Origin: Sedimentitalea sp039941015
GTDB lineage: Bacteria > Pseudomonadota > Alphaproteobacteria > Rhodobacterales > Rhodobacteraceae
Assembly: GCF_039941015.1 (NCBI RefSeq)
Contig: NZ_JBDVFI010000074.1
DNA length: 64,000 nt
Direction: 5' to 3' (one strand)
Position numbers and translations under genes: made by a program
Part shown: piece after piece, positions 9,328 through 18,210 of the stretch
Position numbering within the stretch: position 1 is the stretch's first letter
Layout: each line of letters opens with the position of its first letter
Notes under the pieces: generated by a model
Told to the model about the DNA's origin: nothing
Databases searched by the model: none
Seen by the model: only the letters and a program-made list of their open reading frames with translations

Positions 9328-10203
9328 ATGCCAAATCTAAAGGACCTTAAAAACCGGATCGCGAGTGTGAAAAGCACGCGTAAGATCACCAAGGCCATGC
9401 AAATGGTTGCCGCGGCGAAACTTCGCCGCGCGCAGGAAAGTGCCGAACAGTCACGCCCCTATACAGAACGGTTCAATGCCGTCATGGGGCAATTGGCTGC
9501 GTCGGTTGGTGGTTCTGATTCCGCCCCCAAGCTGCTCAGCGGCACGGGAAGCGATCAGGTTCACCTGCTGATCGTCATGACCGCAGAACGCGGTCTGTGC
9601 GGCGGCTTTAACGGCAACATCGCGAAACTGGCCCGTGCCAAGGCGCAGGAATTGCAGCGGGCTGGAAAGACCGTCAAGATTCTGACCGTTGGCAAAAAAG
9701 GCCGGGATCAGCTCAAGCGTGATCTCAAGGACAACTTTGTCGGCCATGTCGACATGACAGAGATCAAGCGTGTTGCCTATTCCGACGCTCAGGGGATCGC
9801 CAAGGATGTTCTGGCCCGGTTTGACGCCGGTGAATTTGACGTAGCGACCATCTTCTTTTCAGGGTTCGTCAACGTCGTCACTCAGGTTCCGACCGCACAA
9901 CAGATCATCCCCGCTGATTTCGACGTGCCCGAAGACGGCGGAGCCAGCACGATCTATGACTACGAACCGGATGAAGAGGCCATTCTCGCCGACCTTCTTC
10001 CGCGCGGCGTGGCCACGCAGATCTTTGCCGCTCTGTTGGAAAACGGGGCCAGTGAACAGGGTGCACGGATGTCCGCAATGGACAACGCGACCCGCAATGC
10101 TGGTGAAATGATCGACAAACTGACCATTCAGTACAACCGGTCGCGTCAGGCTGTGATCACCAATGAGCTCATCGAAATTATCTCGGGCGCGGAAGCGCTC
10201 TAA
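9328..10203 (+). CDS. atpG: F1F0 ATP synthase subunit gamma
   Basis: This is the rotary shaft of F1, 291 residues long. The N-terminal helix (LKNRIASVKSTRKITKAMQM, about residues 6-25) and the C-terminal helix (NRSRQAVITNELIEIISGAEAL, at the very end) form the antiparallel coiled coil that turns inside the alpha3beta3 ring. The conserved TAERGLCGGFNGNI segment lies near residues 87-100. An acidic insertion (VPEDGGASTIYDYEPDEE, about 195-212) appears in the Rossmann-like part. It sits between atpA and atpD with a short gap on each side. Confidence 0.98.
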   Translation: MPNLKDLKNRIASVKSTRKITKAMQMVAAAKLRRAQESAEQSRPYTERFNAVMGQLAASVGGSDSAPKLLSGTGSDQVHLLIVMTAERGLCGGFNGNIAKLARAKAQELQRAGKTVKILTVGKKGRDQLKRDLKDNFVGHVDMTEIKRVAYSDAQGIAKDVLARFDAGEFDVATIFFSGFVNVVTQVPTAQQIIPADFDVPEDGGASTIYDYEPDEEAILADLLPRGVATQIFAALLENGASEQGARMSAMDNATRNAGEMIDKLTIQYNRSRQAVITNELIEIISGAEAL

Positions 10204-10221
10204 AGAACCGGAGACAAACAC

Positions 10222-11646
10222 ATGGCAAACGCAAAAGGCAAAGTGACTCAGGTCATCGGCGCCGTGGTGGACGTTCAGTTCGACGACCACCTGCCCGAAA
10301 TCCTGAACGCGCTTGAAACCGACAACAATGGCAACCGCCTGATCCTCGAGGTTGCTCAGCACCTCGGAGAAAACACCGTGCGGACCGTTGCTATGGATGC
10401 AACAGAGGGCCTGGTTCGTGGCGCCGTAGTCACCGACTTGGGCGAGCCGATTTCGGTTCCCGTCGGCACCGCCACTCTGGGCCGCATCATGAACGTGATC
10501 GGCGAACCTGTGGATGAAAAAGGCCCGGTCAACGCGGCCGCCCGCCGTGCCATCCACCAGGAAGCGCCCGAATTCGCGGATCAGGCAACTGAATCCGAAG
10601 TTCTGACAACAGGCATCAAAGTGATCGACCTGCTGGCTCCCTACGCCAAAGGCGGTAAGATCGGCCTGTTCGGCGGTGCCGGTGTGGGCAAGACAGTTCT
10701 GATCATGGAATTGATCAACAACATCGCCAAGGTGCACTCGGGTGTGTCGGTCTTCGCCGGTGTGGGCGAGCGGACACGTGAGGGCAACGACCTTTACCAC
10801 GAGATGATTGAATCGGGCGTTATCGTTCCGGACAACCTCGAAGAAAGCAAGATCGCTCTGGTCTATGGCCAGATGAATGAGCCTCCGGGAGCCCGTATGC
10901 GTGTTGCTCTGTCCGGCCTGACACTGGCCGAGCAGTTCCGCGATGAAACCGGTGCTGACGTTCTGTTCTTTGTGGACAACATCTTCCGCTTTACCCAGGC
11001 CGGTTCCGAAGTGTCCGCCCTGTTGGGCCGTATCCCTTCGGCCGTGGGCTATCAGCCGACACTGGCCACCGACATGGGCGCGATGCAGGAACGCATCACC
11101 TCGACCAAGGCTGGCTCGATCACCTCGGTTCAGGCCGTGTACGTGCCTGCGGATGACTTGACCGACCCCGCGCCGGCCACATCGTTTGCGCACCTTGACG
11201 CGACAACCGTTCTTGACCGTGCGATTTCCGAACTGGGTATCTACCCGGCTGTGGACCCGCTGGCCTCGACATCGCGTCTGCTCGATCCGGCGGTTGTTGG
11301 CGAAGAGCACTACAAGGTTGCCACCGACGTCCAGGAAACGCTTCAGCGCTACAAGTCGCTGCAGGACATCATCGCCATTCTCGGCATGGACGAACTGTCG
11401 GAAGAGGACAAACTGACCGTGGCTCGTGCCCGGAAAATCCAGCGTTTCCTTTCGCAGCCGTTTGACGTTGCACAGGTCTTCACCGGTTCGCCCGGTGTGC
11501 AGGTTCCGCTCGACGACACCATCGCCTCGTTCAAGGCGGTTGTTGCTGGCGAGTATGACCACCTGCCCGAAGGTGCGTTCTATATGGTTGGTGGCATCGA
11601 CGAGGTTATCGCCAAAGCCGAGCGCATGGCCGCTGACGCAGCCTGA
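10222..11646 (+). CDS. atpD: F1F0 ATP synthase subunit beta
   Basis: This is the catalytic F1 subunit, 474 residues. Walker A GGAGVGKT (about 151-158), the GERTREGND segment with the catalytic glutamate, Walker B ALVYGQMNEPPGAR-type sequence with downstream VLFFVDNIFRF, and the DELSEED torque motif (about 391-397) are all present and unaltered. The start ATG is preceded by CCGGAGAC. It is followed by atpC after 11 bases. Confidence 0.99.
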   Translation: MANAKGKVTQVIGAVVDVQFDDHLPEILNALETDNNGNRLILEVAQHLGENTVRTVAMDATEGLVRGAVVTDLGEPISVPVGTATLGRIMNVIGEPVDEKGPVNAAARRAIHQEAPEFADQATESEVLTTGIKVIDLLAPYAKGGKIGLFGGAGVGKTVLIMELINNIAKVHSGVSVFAGVGERTREGNDLYHEMIESGVIVPDNLEESKIALVYGQMNEPPGARMRVALSGLTLAEQFRDETGADVLFFVDNIFRFTQAGSEVSALLGRIPSAVGYQPTLATDMGAMQERITSTKAGSITSVQAVYVPADDLTDPAPATSFAHLDATTVLDRAISELGIYPAVDPLASTSRLLDPAVVGEEHYKVATDVQETLQRYKSLQDIIAILGMDELSEEDKLTVARARKIQRFLSQPFDVAQVFTGSPGVQVPLDDTIASFKAVVAGEYDHLPEGAFYMVGGIDEVIAKAERMAADAA

Positions 11647-11657
11647 GGAGCAGCCTG

Positions 11658-12074
11658 ATGGCAGATACAATGCAATTTGACCTGGTCAGCCCCGAGCGGA
11701 GCCTCGCTTCGCTCGAGGTGACCTCGGTCCTGGTCCCGGGTGCGGACGGCGACATGACGGCTATGCCCGATCATGCCCCCGTCATCACCACCCTTCGCCC
11801 CGGCGTATTACGGATCGATGGCCCCGCCGGGCAGGCGGAGTACCTGGTTTCCGGTGGCTTTGCCGAAATCAACGCAACCAGCCTGTCGGTTCTCGCCGAA
11901 AAGGCGATGCCGATTGGTGAGGTCACTCGTGGCCAGATCGACGAGATGATTGAAGAGGCCCGCGCCGCGCACGAAACGGCCAAGGAAACCTTCAAGAACG
12001 AGCCGGGCCCTGTGGACGACGCAGCCAAGCTGTTGTCGGACATGGTCGCCTTGGGCGATCACATCAACGTCTGA
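11658..12074 (+). CDS. atpC: F1F0 ATP synthase subunit epsilon
   Basis: This central-stalk subunit of 138 residues couples gamma to the c-ring and can inhibit ATP hydrolysis. The N-terminal beta-sandwich includes DLVSPERSL near residues 7-15, GDMTAMPDHAPVITTLRPGVL and a GGFAEINATSLSVLAE strand. The C-terminal helical hairpin is present but weakly conserved, as usual in alphaproteobacteria. It is the last gene of the operon; the intrinsic terminator begins 30 bases after its stop. Confidence 0.97.
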   Translation: MADTMQFDLVSPERSLASLEVTSVLVPGADGDMTAMPDHAPVITTLRPGVLRIDGPAGQAEYLVSGGFAEINATSLSVLAEKAMPIGEVTRGQIDEMIEEARAAHETAKETFKNEPGPVDDAAKLLSDMVALGDHINV

Positions 12075-12103
12075 TCCGGCCCTGCCCGCGACCTAAAGAT
12101 TTG

Positions 12104-12130
12104 AACCGGCCCTTTTGGGGCCGGTTTTTC
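12104..12130 (+). terminator. Intrinsic terminator of the atp operon
   Basis: A perfect 9-bp stem, AACCGGCCC at 12104-12112 and GGGCCGGTT at 12118-12126, closes a 5-base loop (TTTTG). The 3' arm runs into a T-rich tract (TTTTTC, counting the last two stem bases). It lies 30 bases after the atpC stop, the expected position for terminating the atpHAGDC transcript. Confidence 0.9.
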
Positions 12131-12233
12131 TTTGCACCCAATTGACGCAACTTTGCCATTCAAGTGCCTAGCATTTGAACGAAAACGCGGATATTTAGGA
12201 TCGCCTGTAACACACGAGTACCAGACCAACCGC

Positions 12234-12584
12234 ATGAGACGACTTGATTCCCATCCACTTGGCATCGATCAGGGCGATGTCGTGCTGTTTTCCGATTTCG
12301 AGAACGATGGTGAAATGTGGGCCGGAACCGGCCCCCGCGAATGCCGCAAACATGTCGAATTCAGCCAGCCCTACCGCACGCCTCCCGTCGTGCAGGTATC
12401 CATATCGCTATGGGACGTGAAAACGACGACGGCCTTTCGGGCCGAAGTGGTTGCGCGCGATGTGACAGAGCAAGGGTTTGATATCGTGTTCAGAACCTGG
12501 GCCGATACCCGCGTTGCCCGCATCCGCGCCGCGTGGACTGCGATTGGTACGCTTCCACACGACGACGACTGGGAACTTTACTGA
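12234..12584 (+). CDS. H-type lectin domain protein
   Basis: A 116-residue protein starting at the ATG at 12234; the longer open frame back to 12132 overlaps the terminator region and adds no domain. Almost all of it matches the H-type lectin fold known from snail agglutinins and Dictyostelium discoidins: a FSQPYRTPPVVQVSISLWD-like strand pair (about residues 42-60), a RAEVVARDVTEQGF segment, and the signature FRTWADTRVARIRAAWTAIG near the C-terminus. H-type lectins bind GalNAc or galactose on a trimer. No signal peptide is visible, so it may be cytosolic or exported by a non-Sec route. Its target is unknown, and its position between atp and prs gives no functional clue. Confidence 0.75.
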   Translation: MRRLDSHPLGIDQGDVVLFSDFENDGEMWAGTGPRECRKHVEFSQPYRTPPVVQVSISLWDVKTTTAFRAEVVARDVTEQGFDIVFRTWADTRVARIRAAWTAIGTLPHDDDWELY

Positions 12585-12600
12585 GGTTCAGAGCCGCCCA

Positions 12601-13620
12601 TCAGGCCGCTGAGTAAAGCGATTCGTAGATCGGGGTCAGCGTCGCATCATCAAACAGCGACGAGACCGATGTGCCATTCCAAATGTTCAGAATTGCCTGG
12701 GCAAACACCGGCGCGGTTGGCACGATGCGAATGTTACTTGCGCCAAGGACCGCCTCGCTCGGCTGAATAGTATCCGTCAGGACCAGCGACTTCATCACCG
12801 AGTTGGTGACACGCTCGACTGCCGGCCCGCTCATGACGCCGTGAGTAATATAGGAATGCACCTCGCGCGCACCGTTTTGCAAAAGGACTTCGGCCGCCTT
12901 GCAAAGCGTCCCGGCCGTGTCGCACATGTCGTCGACGATCAGGCAAATCTTGTCTTCTACGTTTCCGATCACTGTCATCTCGGCGATTTCACCGGGCTTT
13001 TCACGGCGTTTGTCGACGATCGAGAGGGGGGAATTGATCCGTTTGGCCAGTTCCCGCGCCCGTGCCACACCGCCGACATCGGGCGACACCACCATCAAGT
13101 CGTTCATGTGGTCCTTGAAGTGGGTCTTGATATCCAGCGCGAATACAGGAGAGGCATAAAGGTTATCGACCGGAATATCGAAAAAGCCCTGAATCTGCGC
13201 GGCATGCAGGTCCATCGTCAGTACCCGTTCAATTCCAGTGCCAACCATCATATTGGCGACCAGCTTGGCGGAAATCGGCGTTCTTGCCTTGGTGCGACGG
13301 TCCTGACGCGCATAGCCAAAATAGGGCAAAATTGCCGTCACGCGCGCGGCACTCGACCGGCGCAGCGCATCGGCCATGATCAACAGTTCCATCAGGTTGT
13401 CATTCGCCGGGTTCGACGTTGACTGGATGATGTACATATCCTCGCCGCGGACGTTTTCGTAAACTTCGACAAAGATCTCGCCGTCGTTGAACCGTTCGAC
13501 CCGGGCATCCACTAGACCGGTATGGATACCCCGGTGCATGGTCATTCGTTTTGCGATCCCGTTGGCTAAGGGAAGATTGGAGTTTCCGGCGATCAGCTTT
13601 GGTTCGGTCGACTGAGGCAT
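12601..13620 (-). CDS. prs: Ribose-phosphate pyrophosphokinase
   Basis: This enzyme makes PRPP from ribose 5-phosphate and ATP for nucleotide, His and Trp synthesis. I take the ATG at 13620 (339 residues; product begins MPQSTEPKLIAGNSN), because the longer frame adds 18 residues without family similarity. Visible hallmarks are the RFNDGE(I/E) segment, the ATP-binding FGYARQDRR loop, and the PRPP-binding motif LIVDDMCDTAGT at about residues 228-239. The length is about 20 residues greater than E. coli Prs, from insertions typical of alphaproteobacterial enzymes. The gene converges on the lectin gene and is divergent from the isomerase at 13729. Confidence 0.96.
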   Translation of the reverse strand: MPQSTEPKLIAGNSNLPLANGIAKRMTMHRGIHTGLVDARVERFNDGEIFVEVYENVRGEDMYIIQSTSNPANDNLMELLIMADALRRSSAARVTAILPYFGYARQDRRTKARTPISAKLVANMMVGTGIERVLTMDLHAAQIQGFFDIPVDNLYASPVFALDIKTHFKDHMNDLMVVSPDVGGVARARELAKRINSPLSIVDKRREKPGEIAEMTVIGNVEDKICLIVDDMCDTAGTLCKAAEVLLQNGAREVHSYITHGVMSGPAVERVTNSVMKSLVLTDTIQPSEAVLGASNIRIVPTAPVFAQAILNIWNGTSVSSLFDDATLTPIYESLYSAA

Positions 13621-13667
13621 ATGCAGGGGTTCCCGGTGCGTAGGGCAATTGTGACAGATTCGTAATG

Positions 13668-13695
13668 TTGACACCGCTTAGCATGGCCTTACCGT
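13668..13695 (+). promoter_or_regulatory. Possible sigma70-type promoter for the isomerase/hydrolase pair
   Basis: A consensus -35 TTGACA lies at 13668-13673. Sixteen bases further is TACCGT at 13690-13695, a weak -10. The box pair ends 33 bases before the ATG at 13729 and lies in the only gap between the divergent prs and isomerase genes. Alphaproteobacterial -10 boxes are often poor, so this is a candidate only. Confidence 0.3.
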
Positions 13696-13728
13696 CCCGC
13701 AAAGAAATAGCCGGAGAGAATTCAGAAG

Positions 13729-14331
13729 ATGACCAACATTGATTACTACTTTGCGACAATATCGCCATTCACCTATCTGGCCGATGATCAGCTTGAACAG
13801 TTGGCGGCAAAACATGGCGCATCTATCACCTACAAACCACTGGACCTGATGGCCCTGTTTGGCCGAACCGGCGGAGTCGCACCAAAGGACCGGCACCCTT
13901 CGCGCATGGAATATCGAAGCCAGGATCTGCTGCGGCGGGCAAAGCGGTTGAACATGCCGTTTAACCTCAAGCCAGCACATTTCCCGACCAATATGGCGCC
14001 CTCCTCATACGCAATCATCGCCGCTCAGGCGGCAGGCGGCGGAAATTTGGGTGCTTTGGTGCGCTCGTTTCTGCGCGCATGCTGGGTCGAGGAAAAGGAT
14101 ATCGCCCAAGATGACGTGGTCCGTGACTGCCTTAGCAGTGCAGGGTTTGATCCCGCCCTTGCCGACAGTGGATTGCTGCAAGGGGCGGAAACCTATGCCG
14201 CCAACCTTGAAGAAGCGGTCGAAAAGGGCGTGTTCGGGGCACCTTTCTATGTGACGGCGGATGGCGAACGGTTCTGGGGGCAGGACAGGCTCGACGATCT
14301 CGACGCGTATCTGTCGGCCAATCCCACGTGA
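13729..14331 (+). CDS. 2-hydroxychromene-2-carboxylate isomerase-like protein (DsbA/GST-kappa fold)
   Basis: This 200-residue protein begins with the family signature DYYFATISPFTYL, in which the Ser of the SPF turn (S12) replaces the redox Cys of DsbA proteins and activates glutathione. A GVFGAPFYV cis-proline loop near residue 165 and a final WGQDRLD segment are also typical. In naphthalene degradation the named enzyme isomerises 2-hydroxychromene-2-carboxylate. In bacteria without that pathway the relatives are usually glutathione-dependent isomerases or transferases of unknown substrate, and no aromatic-ring pathway is visible here. The stop overlaps the start of the hydrolase gene (GTGA), so the two are translationally coupled. 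Confidence 0.85.
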   Translation: MTNIDYYFATISPFTYLADDQLEQLAAKHGASITYKPLDLMALFGRTGGVAPKDRHPSRMEYRSQDLLRRAKRLNMPFNLKPAHFPTNMAPSSYAIIAAQAAGGGNLGALVRSFLRACWVEEKDIAQDDVVRDCLSSAGFDPALADSGLLQGAETYAANLEEAVEKGVFGAPFYVTADGERFWGQDRLDDLDAYLSANPT

Positions 14332-15155
14332 CTGTCACCACCACTGATCCGGACACGCTGTTCAGCCGAAGTTTTGGGCATGGCGCGCGACAGGTTCTGG
14401 CCCTGCATTGCACCATAGCGCACTCCGGTGCGTGGCGGGGTGTCGCCGCGTTGATGGAGAACGAAGCGACCTTTGTTGCGCCTGACATGTTTTCACATGG
14501 GCGCAGCCCCGATTGGGATGGTCAGGGAGACTTTCCAGACCTAATGACGCGGGCCGTTTCAAATCTGTTGGACAGCCCCATGGATGTGGTCGGTCATTCG
14601 TTTGGCGCCATGCTCGCCCTCCGTCTTGCTGTTAAACATCCCGGTCTGGTGCGAACCCTGACCTTGATCGAACCGGTGTTCTTTGCCGTCGCGGCGCAGG
14701 ATGCCCCCGAACTCGCGCCGCGGCAGTCAGAGGCCATGCGCCCGGTATTCGAAGCGCTAGAGGCCGGCGACGCTGCCCTCGCAGCGCGCCTGTTCAACAG
14801 GGATTGGGGGGATGGCGGGACACGCTGGCCTGATCTGCGCGAAGAATCCCGTGCGGCGATGATCCGTGGCATCCATATCCTCCCGGCAAGCAACTCGGCG
14901 ATCTACGCGGACCGGCCCGGCCTGCTGCGACCCGGCGTTCTGCAATCGTTGAAAATGCCGGTGCTGTTGTTGCGGGGAAGCCGCACACAGGACCTCATCA
15001 CTGTGGTAAATGAGGGTCTCGCCCGGCGGATACCGCAGGCGCAGTCCAAAGTCGTCGAGGGGGCTGGGCATATGTTGCCGATTACAAATCCAGGCGAAAC
15101 GGCAACCCTTCTGCGCGAGCACTTTGCGAGCGTTGCCGACGAAACTGATCGTTAG
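14328..15155 (+). CDS. Alpha/beta-fold hydrolase
   Basis: A 275-residue protein starting with GTG that overlaps the stop of the upstream isomerase. The nucleophile elbow GHSFG (residues 89-93, Ser91), the oxyanion segment LHCTIAHSGAW near residue 27 and the late GAGHMLP histidine (about residue 246) define an intact catalytic triad; the acid is probably the Asp in the RGSRTQDLIT strand. The substrate cannot be read from the sequence: esterase, lactonase or C-C hydrolase are all possible. Coupling to a glutathione-dependent isomerase suggests a shared small-molecule pathway. The gene's stop codon overlaps that of the convergent threonine aldolase (bases 15152-15155). Confidence 0.82.
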   Translation: MTVTTTDPDTLFSRSFGHGARQVLALHCTIAHSGAWRGVAALMENEATFVAPDMFSHGRSPDWDGQGDFPDLMTRAVSNLLDSPMDVVGHSFGAMLALRLAVKHPGLVRTLTLIEPVFFAVAAQDAPELAPRQSEAMRPVFEALEAGDAALAARLFNRDWGDGGTRWPDLREESRAAMIRGIHILPASNSAIYADRPGLLRPGVLQSLKMPVLLLRGSRTQDLITVVNEGLARRIPQAQSKVVEGAGHMLPITNPGETATLLREHFASVADETDR

Positions 15156-16195
15156 CCGTTTAACACATCCAAGAACTGGTCGATCTGTGTGTTGCTGATC
15201 GACCAGTCACAGACCAGCCGCGCAGTGAGCATCTCATCAGAATCCTCTCCGTCCAGCGACCCATCCCACAGGTGATACACCGCGCCTGCGTCGTGCAACC
15301 GCTTGTGCGTGGCACGCGGCACGGAAGCAAAGATCATGTTGGCGTCGGGTTCATGCGCAAACTGCGCCCCAGCGGCACGCAGACCGGCCGCCAACCGATC
15401 GCAGGCCGCGTTCGCCGCGCGGGCCGAGGTCAGCCACAGATCGTCGGTCAGATAGGCCGCCATCTGTGCCGCCAGATAGCGACCTTTGGAAAACAGATGC
15501 CCGCCCCGCTTGCGCCGCAGTTCGAACTCCCATGCCTTGTCTGGGTCAAAGAAAATCACCGCCTCGACACCAAGCAATCCGTTTTTGGTGCCTCCGAACG
15601 AAAGCGCATCCACTCCTGCCCGCCAGGACATCTCGGCAGGTGAACACTCAAGCCGCACCAGCGCATTGGCAAAGCGCGCACCGTCCAGATGCACTGGCAA
15701 ATCATAATCGCGAGCAACGGACGTCAGGCCCTGCAACTCGTCCAGCGAATAGATCGAACCCCGCTCGGTCACCTGCGTGATCGACACCGGACCGCGTTGT
15801 GGCCCATGCACGCCACGGGTGTTTTCCTTGGCAATGGTTGCGCCCAGCGCCTCGGGCGTCATCTTGTCGCCACCCGGTACCAGCGTCAGCTTGGCACCGC
15901 CTGTGAAAAATTCTGGTGCGTTGCACTCGTCCTCATGGATATGCGCCACAGGCGAGCAGAATACGGTCTCAAACGGCTCGCACAGGGTCGCCAGCGCCAA
16001 CGCATTTGCCGCCGTTCCGGTCGCCACCAGATAAACTGCCGCGTCCGGCGCTTCAAAGACATCGCGAATGCGCTCCTGCACCTGAAGCGTCAGCGGGTCA
16101 GCCCCGTACCCCATTGTAAAACCGTCGTTGGCCTCGCTCAGCGCGGCAAGCACCTGTGGGTGAACCGGGCCAGAATTGTCAGAAGCAAAGAACAT
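15152..16195 (-). CDS. Low-specificity L-threonine aldolase-type PLP enzyme
   Basis: This fold-type I PLP enzyme of 347 residues cleaves L-(allo-)threonine or related beta-hydroxy amino acids to glycine and an aldehyde. I start at the ATG at 16195, which overlaps the ycgN stop (TGATG). The Schiff-base lysine is in FGGTKNG (K204), the PLP-ring Asp in HLDGAR (D171), and the early SDNSG and GYGxDPLT segments are characteristic of beta-eliminating lyase/threonine aldolases. It is the last gene of a coupled run ribF-ycgN-aldolase on the minus strand. Confidence 0.92.
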   Translation of the reverse strand: MFFASDNSGPVHPQVLAALSEANDGFTMGYGADPLTLQVQERIRDVFEAPDAAVYLVATGTAANALALATLCEPFETVFCSPVAHIHEDECNAPEFFTGGAKLTLVPGGDKMTPEALGATIAKENTRGVHGPQRGPVSITQVTERGSIYSLDELQGLTSVARDYDLPVHLDGARFANALVRLECSPAEMSWRAGVDALSFGGTKNGLLGVEAVIFFDPDKAWEFELRRKRGGHLFSKGRYLAAQMAAYLTDDLWLTSARAANAACDRLAAGLRAAGAQFAHEPDANMIFASVPRATHKRLHDAGAVYHLWDGSLDGEDSDEMLTARLVCDWSISNTQIDQFLDVLNG

Positions 16196-16665
16196 CAGAT
16201 CGGCTCCTCGATGATATGGTCTTCCCAATCGTCCTCGGGCACCTCGAATTCCGGTACTGTCCAGCCCTGAACCGATACACCCGCGTCATGCACAGACTGC
16301 GCGGTGCCCGAGATCAGCGGGTGCCAGTCGTACAGTGGTTTGCCTTCCCAAAGCAGCCGGTAGGCGCAGGTTTGCGGCATCCAATAGGCGTGGCTGTCGA
16401 GGTTATCGGGTTTCAGCACGATACATTCCGGCACAAATTGGTGCCGAATATCGTATTGCGCACAGCGGCAAGAGGCGTCATCCAGCAACCGACAGGCCAC
16501 ACGGGTCAGAGCCACCTCGCCGGTTTCCTCGTCTTCAAGCTTGTTCAGGCAGCACTTGCCACAACCGTCACACAGCGCCTCCCATTCCTGCTGGTTCAGC
16601 TTGCGCAGCGGCTTGCGTTCCCAGAATCGGGGCGTCAGGCCGGCGCGATCAATCGGATCGTTCAT
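16195..16665 (-). CDS. YcgN-family cysteine-cluster protein (UPF0260)
   Basis: A 156-residue cytosolic protein with the family's Cys cluster CDGCGKCC (C32, C35, C38, C39), followed by more cysteines in RVACRLLD, ASCRCAQY and PECIVLK and by TCAYRLLWEGKPLYDWHPLISG. The cluster is thought to bind Zn or Fe-S, but no activity is established for the family. Start and stop overlap both neighbours by a few bases (ATGA with ribF, TGATG with the aldolase), so the three are translated as a unit. Confidence 0.9.
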   Translation of the reverse strand: MNDPIDRAGLTPRFWERKPLRKLNQQEWEALCDGCGKCCLNKLEDEETGEVALTRVACRLLDDASCRCAQYDIRHQFVPECIVLKPDNLDSHAYWMPQTCAYRLLWEGKPLYDWHPLISGTAQSVHDAGVSVQGWTVPEFEVPEDDWEDHIIEEPI

Positions 16666-17594
16666 GTGGCCGCCAGAATGTCACGTGCGCGGATGCAATC
16701 GGACCGCATCTGCGCGACAAGATCGTCCAGCCCATCGAATTTCTGCTCCGGGCGCAGATAGTCGACCAGTCCAACGGACAGGGTTGCGCCATAAAGATCG
16801 CCGGTAAAATCAAACAGGAAGGTTTCAAGGTTTGGCTGGTTCTTGCCAAACATCGGCCGCACACCCAGCGACGCAACACCATGATAGCTCCCAGCATGTG
16901 GGCCATCGACCACATCAACCAGCACCGCATAGACCCCAAAGGCAGGCGGGTGAATACCGGCGATCGACATGTTGGCCGTGGGAAAGCCAAGCTCCCTGCC
17001 CCGTTGCTCGCCGGTGATCACTTCGCCTTCGATCCGATGCCAGTGTCCCAGCATCGCCGCCGCATCACGTGGGCGCCCTTCGCTGAGTGCGGTTCGAATC
17101 GCCGTGGACGACACTGTCCGATCCGCGTTTTCAAGCAGCGGCGCGATGGTCACGCCAAACCCCATTTCGGCGCCATGACGCACGAGGTCCGCAGCCGTAC
17201 CCGCACGACCCTGGCCAAAGCAGAAATCTTCTCCGACAACCACGTGTTCCAGGCCAAATCCGTCGCGAATCACATTGCGCGAAAACGCCTCGGGGCTGAG
17301 CGCGGCCAGCGAGGCGTTAAAGGCCAGCTCGTACAGCCGCTCAACACCCAGCTTTGCAAGGCGACTCGTGCGCGCCTCGCGCCCCATCAGGCGAAATGGC
17401 GGTGCATCAGGGGCAAAAAACTCTCGGGGATGTGGTTCAAACGTCAAAACACCCAAAGGCGCATCCGGGGCCGCCCGTCGGGCAATGTCGATCACTGTCT
17501 GGTGGCCCAGATGGACGCCGTCAAAATTGCCAATCGCGACGCTAGCGCCGCGATCTGCTGACTGGACAAACTGATAGTCTCGCACGATCCGCAT
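16662..17594 (-). CDS. ribF: Bifunctional riboflavin kinase / FAD synthetase
   Basis: This enzyme converts riboflavin to FMN and then FAD. The N-terminal nucleotidylyltransferase domain (residues 1 to about 180) has GNFDGVHLGH (about 22-31), LTFEPHPREFF and the SSTAIRTAL loop. The C-terminal flavokinase domain (about 185-305) has RGRELGFPTANM, whose GFPTAN binds the phosphates, and the late FLFDFTGDLYG strand. At 310 residues it has the usual length. It is the first gene of the ribF-ycgN-aldolase coupled group, 48 bases downstream of the MaoC gene. Confidence 0.96.
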   Translation of the reverse strand: MRIVRDYQFVQSADRGASVAIGNFDGVHLGHQTVIDIARRAAPDAPLGVLTFEPHPREFFAPDAPPFRLMGREARTSRLAKLGVERLYELAFNASLAALSPEAFSRNVIRDGFGLEHVVVGEDFCFGQGRAGTAADLVRHGAEMGFGVTIAPLLENADRTVSSTAIRTALSEGRPRDAAAMLGHWHRIEGEVITGEQRGRELGFPTANMSIAGIHPPAFGVYAVLVDVVDGPHAGSYHGVASLGVRPMFGKNQPNLETFLFDFTGDLYGATLSVGLVDYLRPEQKFDGLDDLVAQMRSDCIRARDILAAT

Positions 17595-17642
17595 TTGCGT
17601 TGCGTAGCCGCCAACGCGCCTGCGCGCAAGTGCGCCGGTGGC

Positions 17643-18086
17643 CTAGTCGAACTTGCGACTGGGCGCGAGCACCATCGCTTCGCCGATCAACACCTTCTTG
17701 CCATCCACAGCGCAGTGACAATCCAGTTTCACCCGGCGCTTGCCCACATCGATATCAACGACTTTGACCTCGGCATAAACCGTGTCACCCGGACGGACCG
17801 GCGCAAGAAATTTCAGCGACTGGCCCATATAAACCGTACCATGCCCCGGAAGCTGCTCGCCGATCACCGCGGAAATTAGCCCGGCGGTCAGCATACCGTG
17901 CGCGATGCGCCCTTCAAAGATGGTGTCACGCGCATAATCATCATCCAGATGCACAGGATTCCGATCGGTCGATATCTGTGCGAACATCTCGATATCTTCG
18001 TCGGTCACAGTCTTACGCAGGTGGCGCGACATGCCCATCTCGATATCTTCGATACAGATCGTGCCGCGAGGCAAATTGTCCAACAT
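17643..18086 (-). CDS. MaoC-family (R)-specific enoyl-CoA hydratase-like protein
   Basis: A 147-residue single hotdog domain. I start at the ATG at 18086 (after TGAGGACACC); an ATG at 18104 lacks a ribosome binding site. The hydratase motif is intact: FAQISTDRNPVHLDDDYA, with the catalytic Asp and His of D-x4-H, followed by FEGRIAHGMLTAGLISAVIG. Such enzymes hydrate trans-2-enoyl-CoA to (R)-3-hydroxyacyl-CoA and supply PHA synthesis or short-chain acyl-CoA metabolism. A homologous domain occurs at the N-terminus of the phosphotransacetylase fusion at 43391-44764. Orientation and spacing allow co-transcription with ribF. Confidence 0.9.
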   Translation of the reverse strand: MLDNLPRGTICIEDIEMGMSRHLRKTVTDEDIEMFAQISTDRNPVHLDDDYARDTIFEGRIAHGMLTAGLISAVIGEQLPGHGTVYMGQSLKFLAPVRPGDTVYAEVKVVDIDVGKRRVKLDCHCAVDGKKVLIGEAMVLAPSRKFD

Positions 18087-18210
18087 GGTGTCCTCATTCG
18101 TCATCGGCGCGGTAATTTTACTTCCTAAGAAAACGGCCTTTCGCAACTTTATTACTTTGCAGTCGCAGAAAATCAAGTGATTCGCTGCGTTTTTGCGCAT
18201 CAGGACGCCT

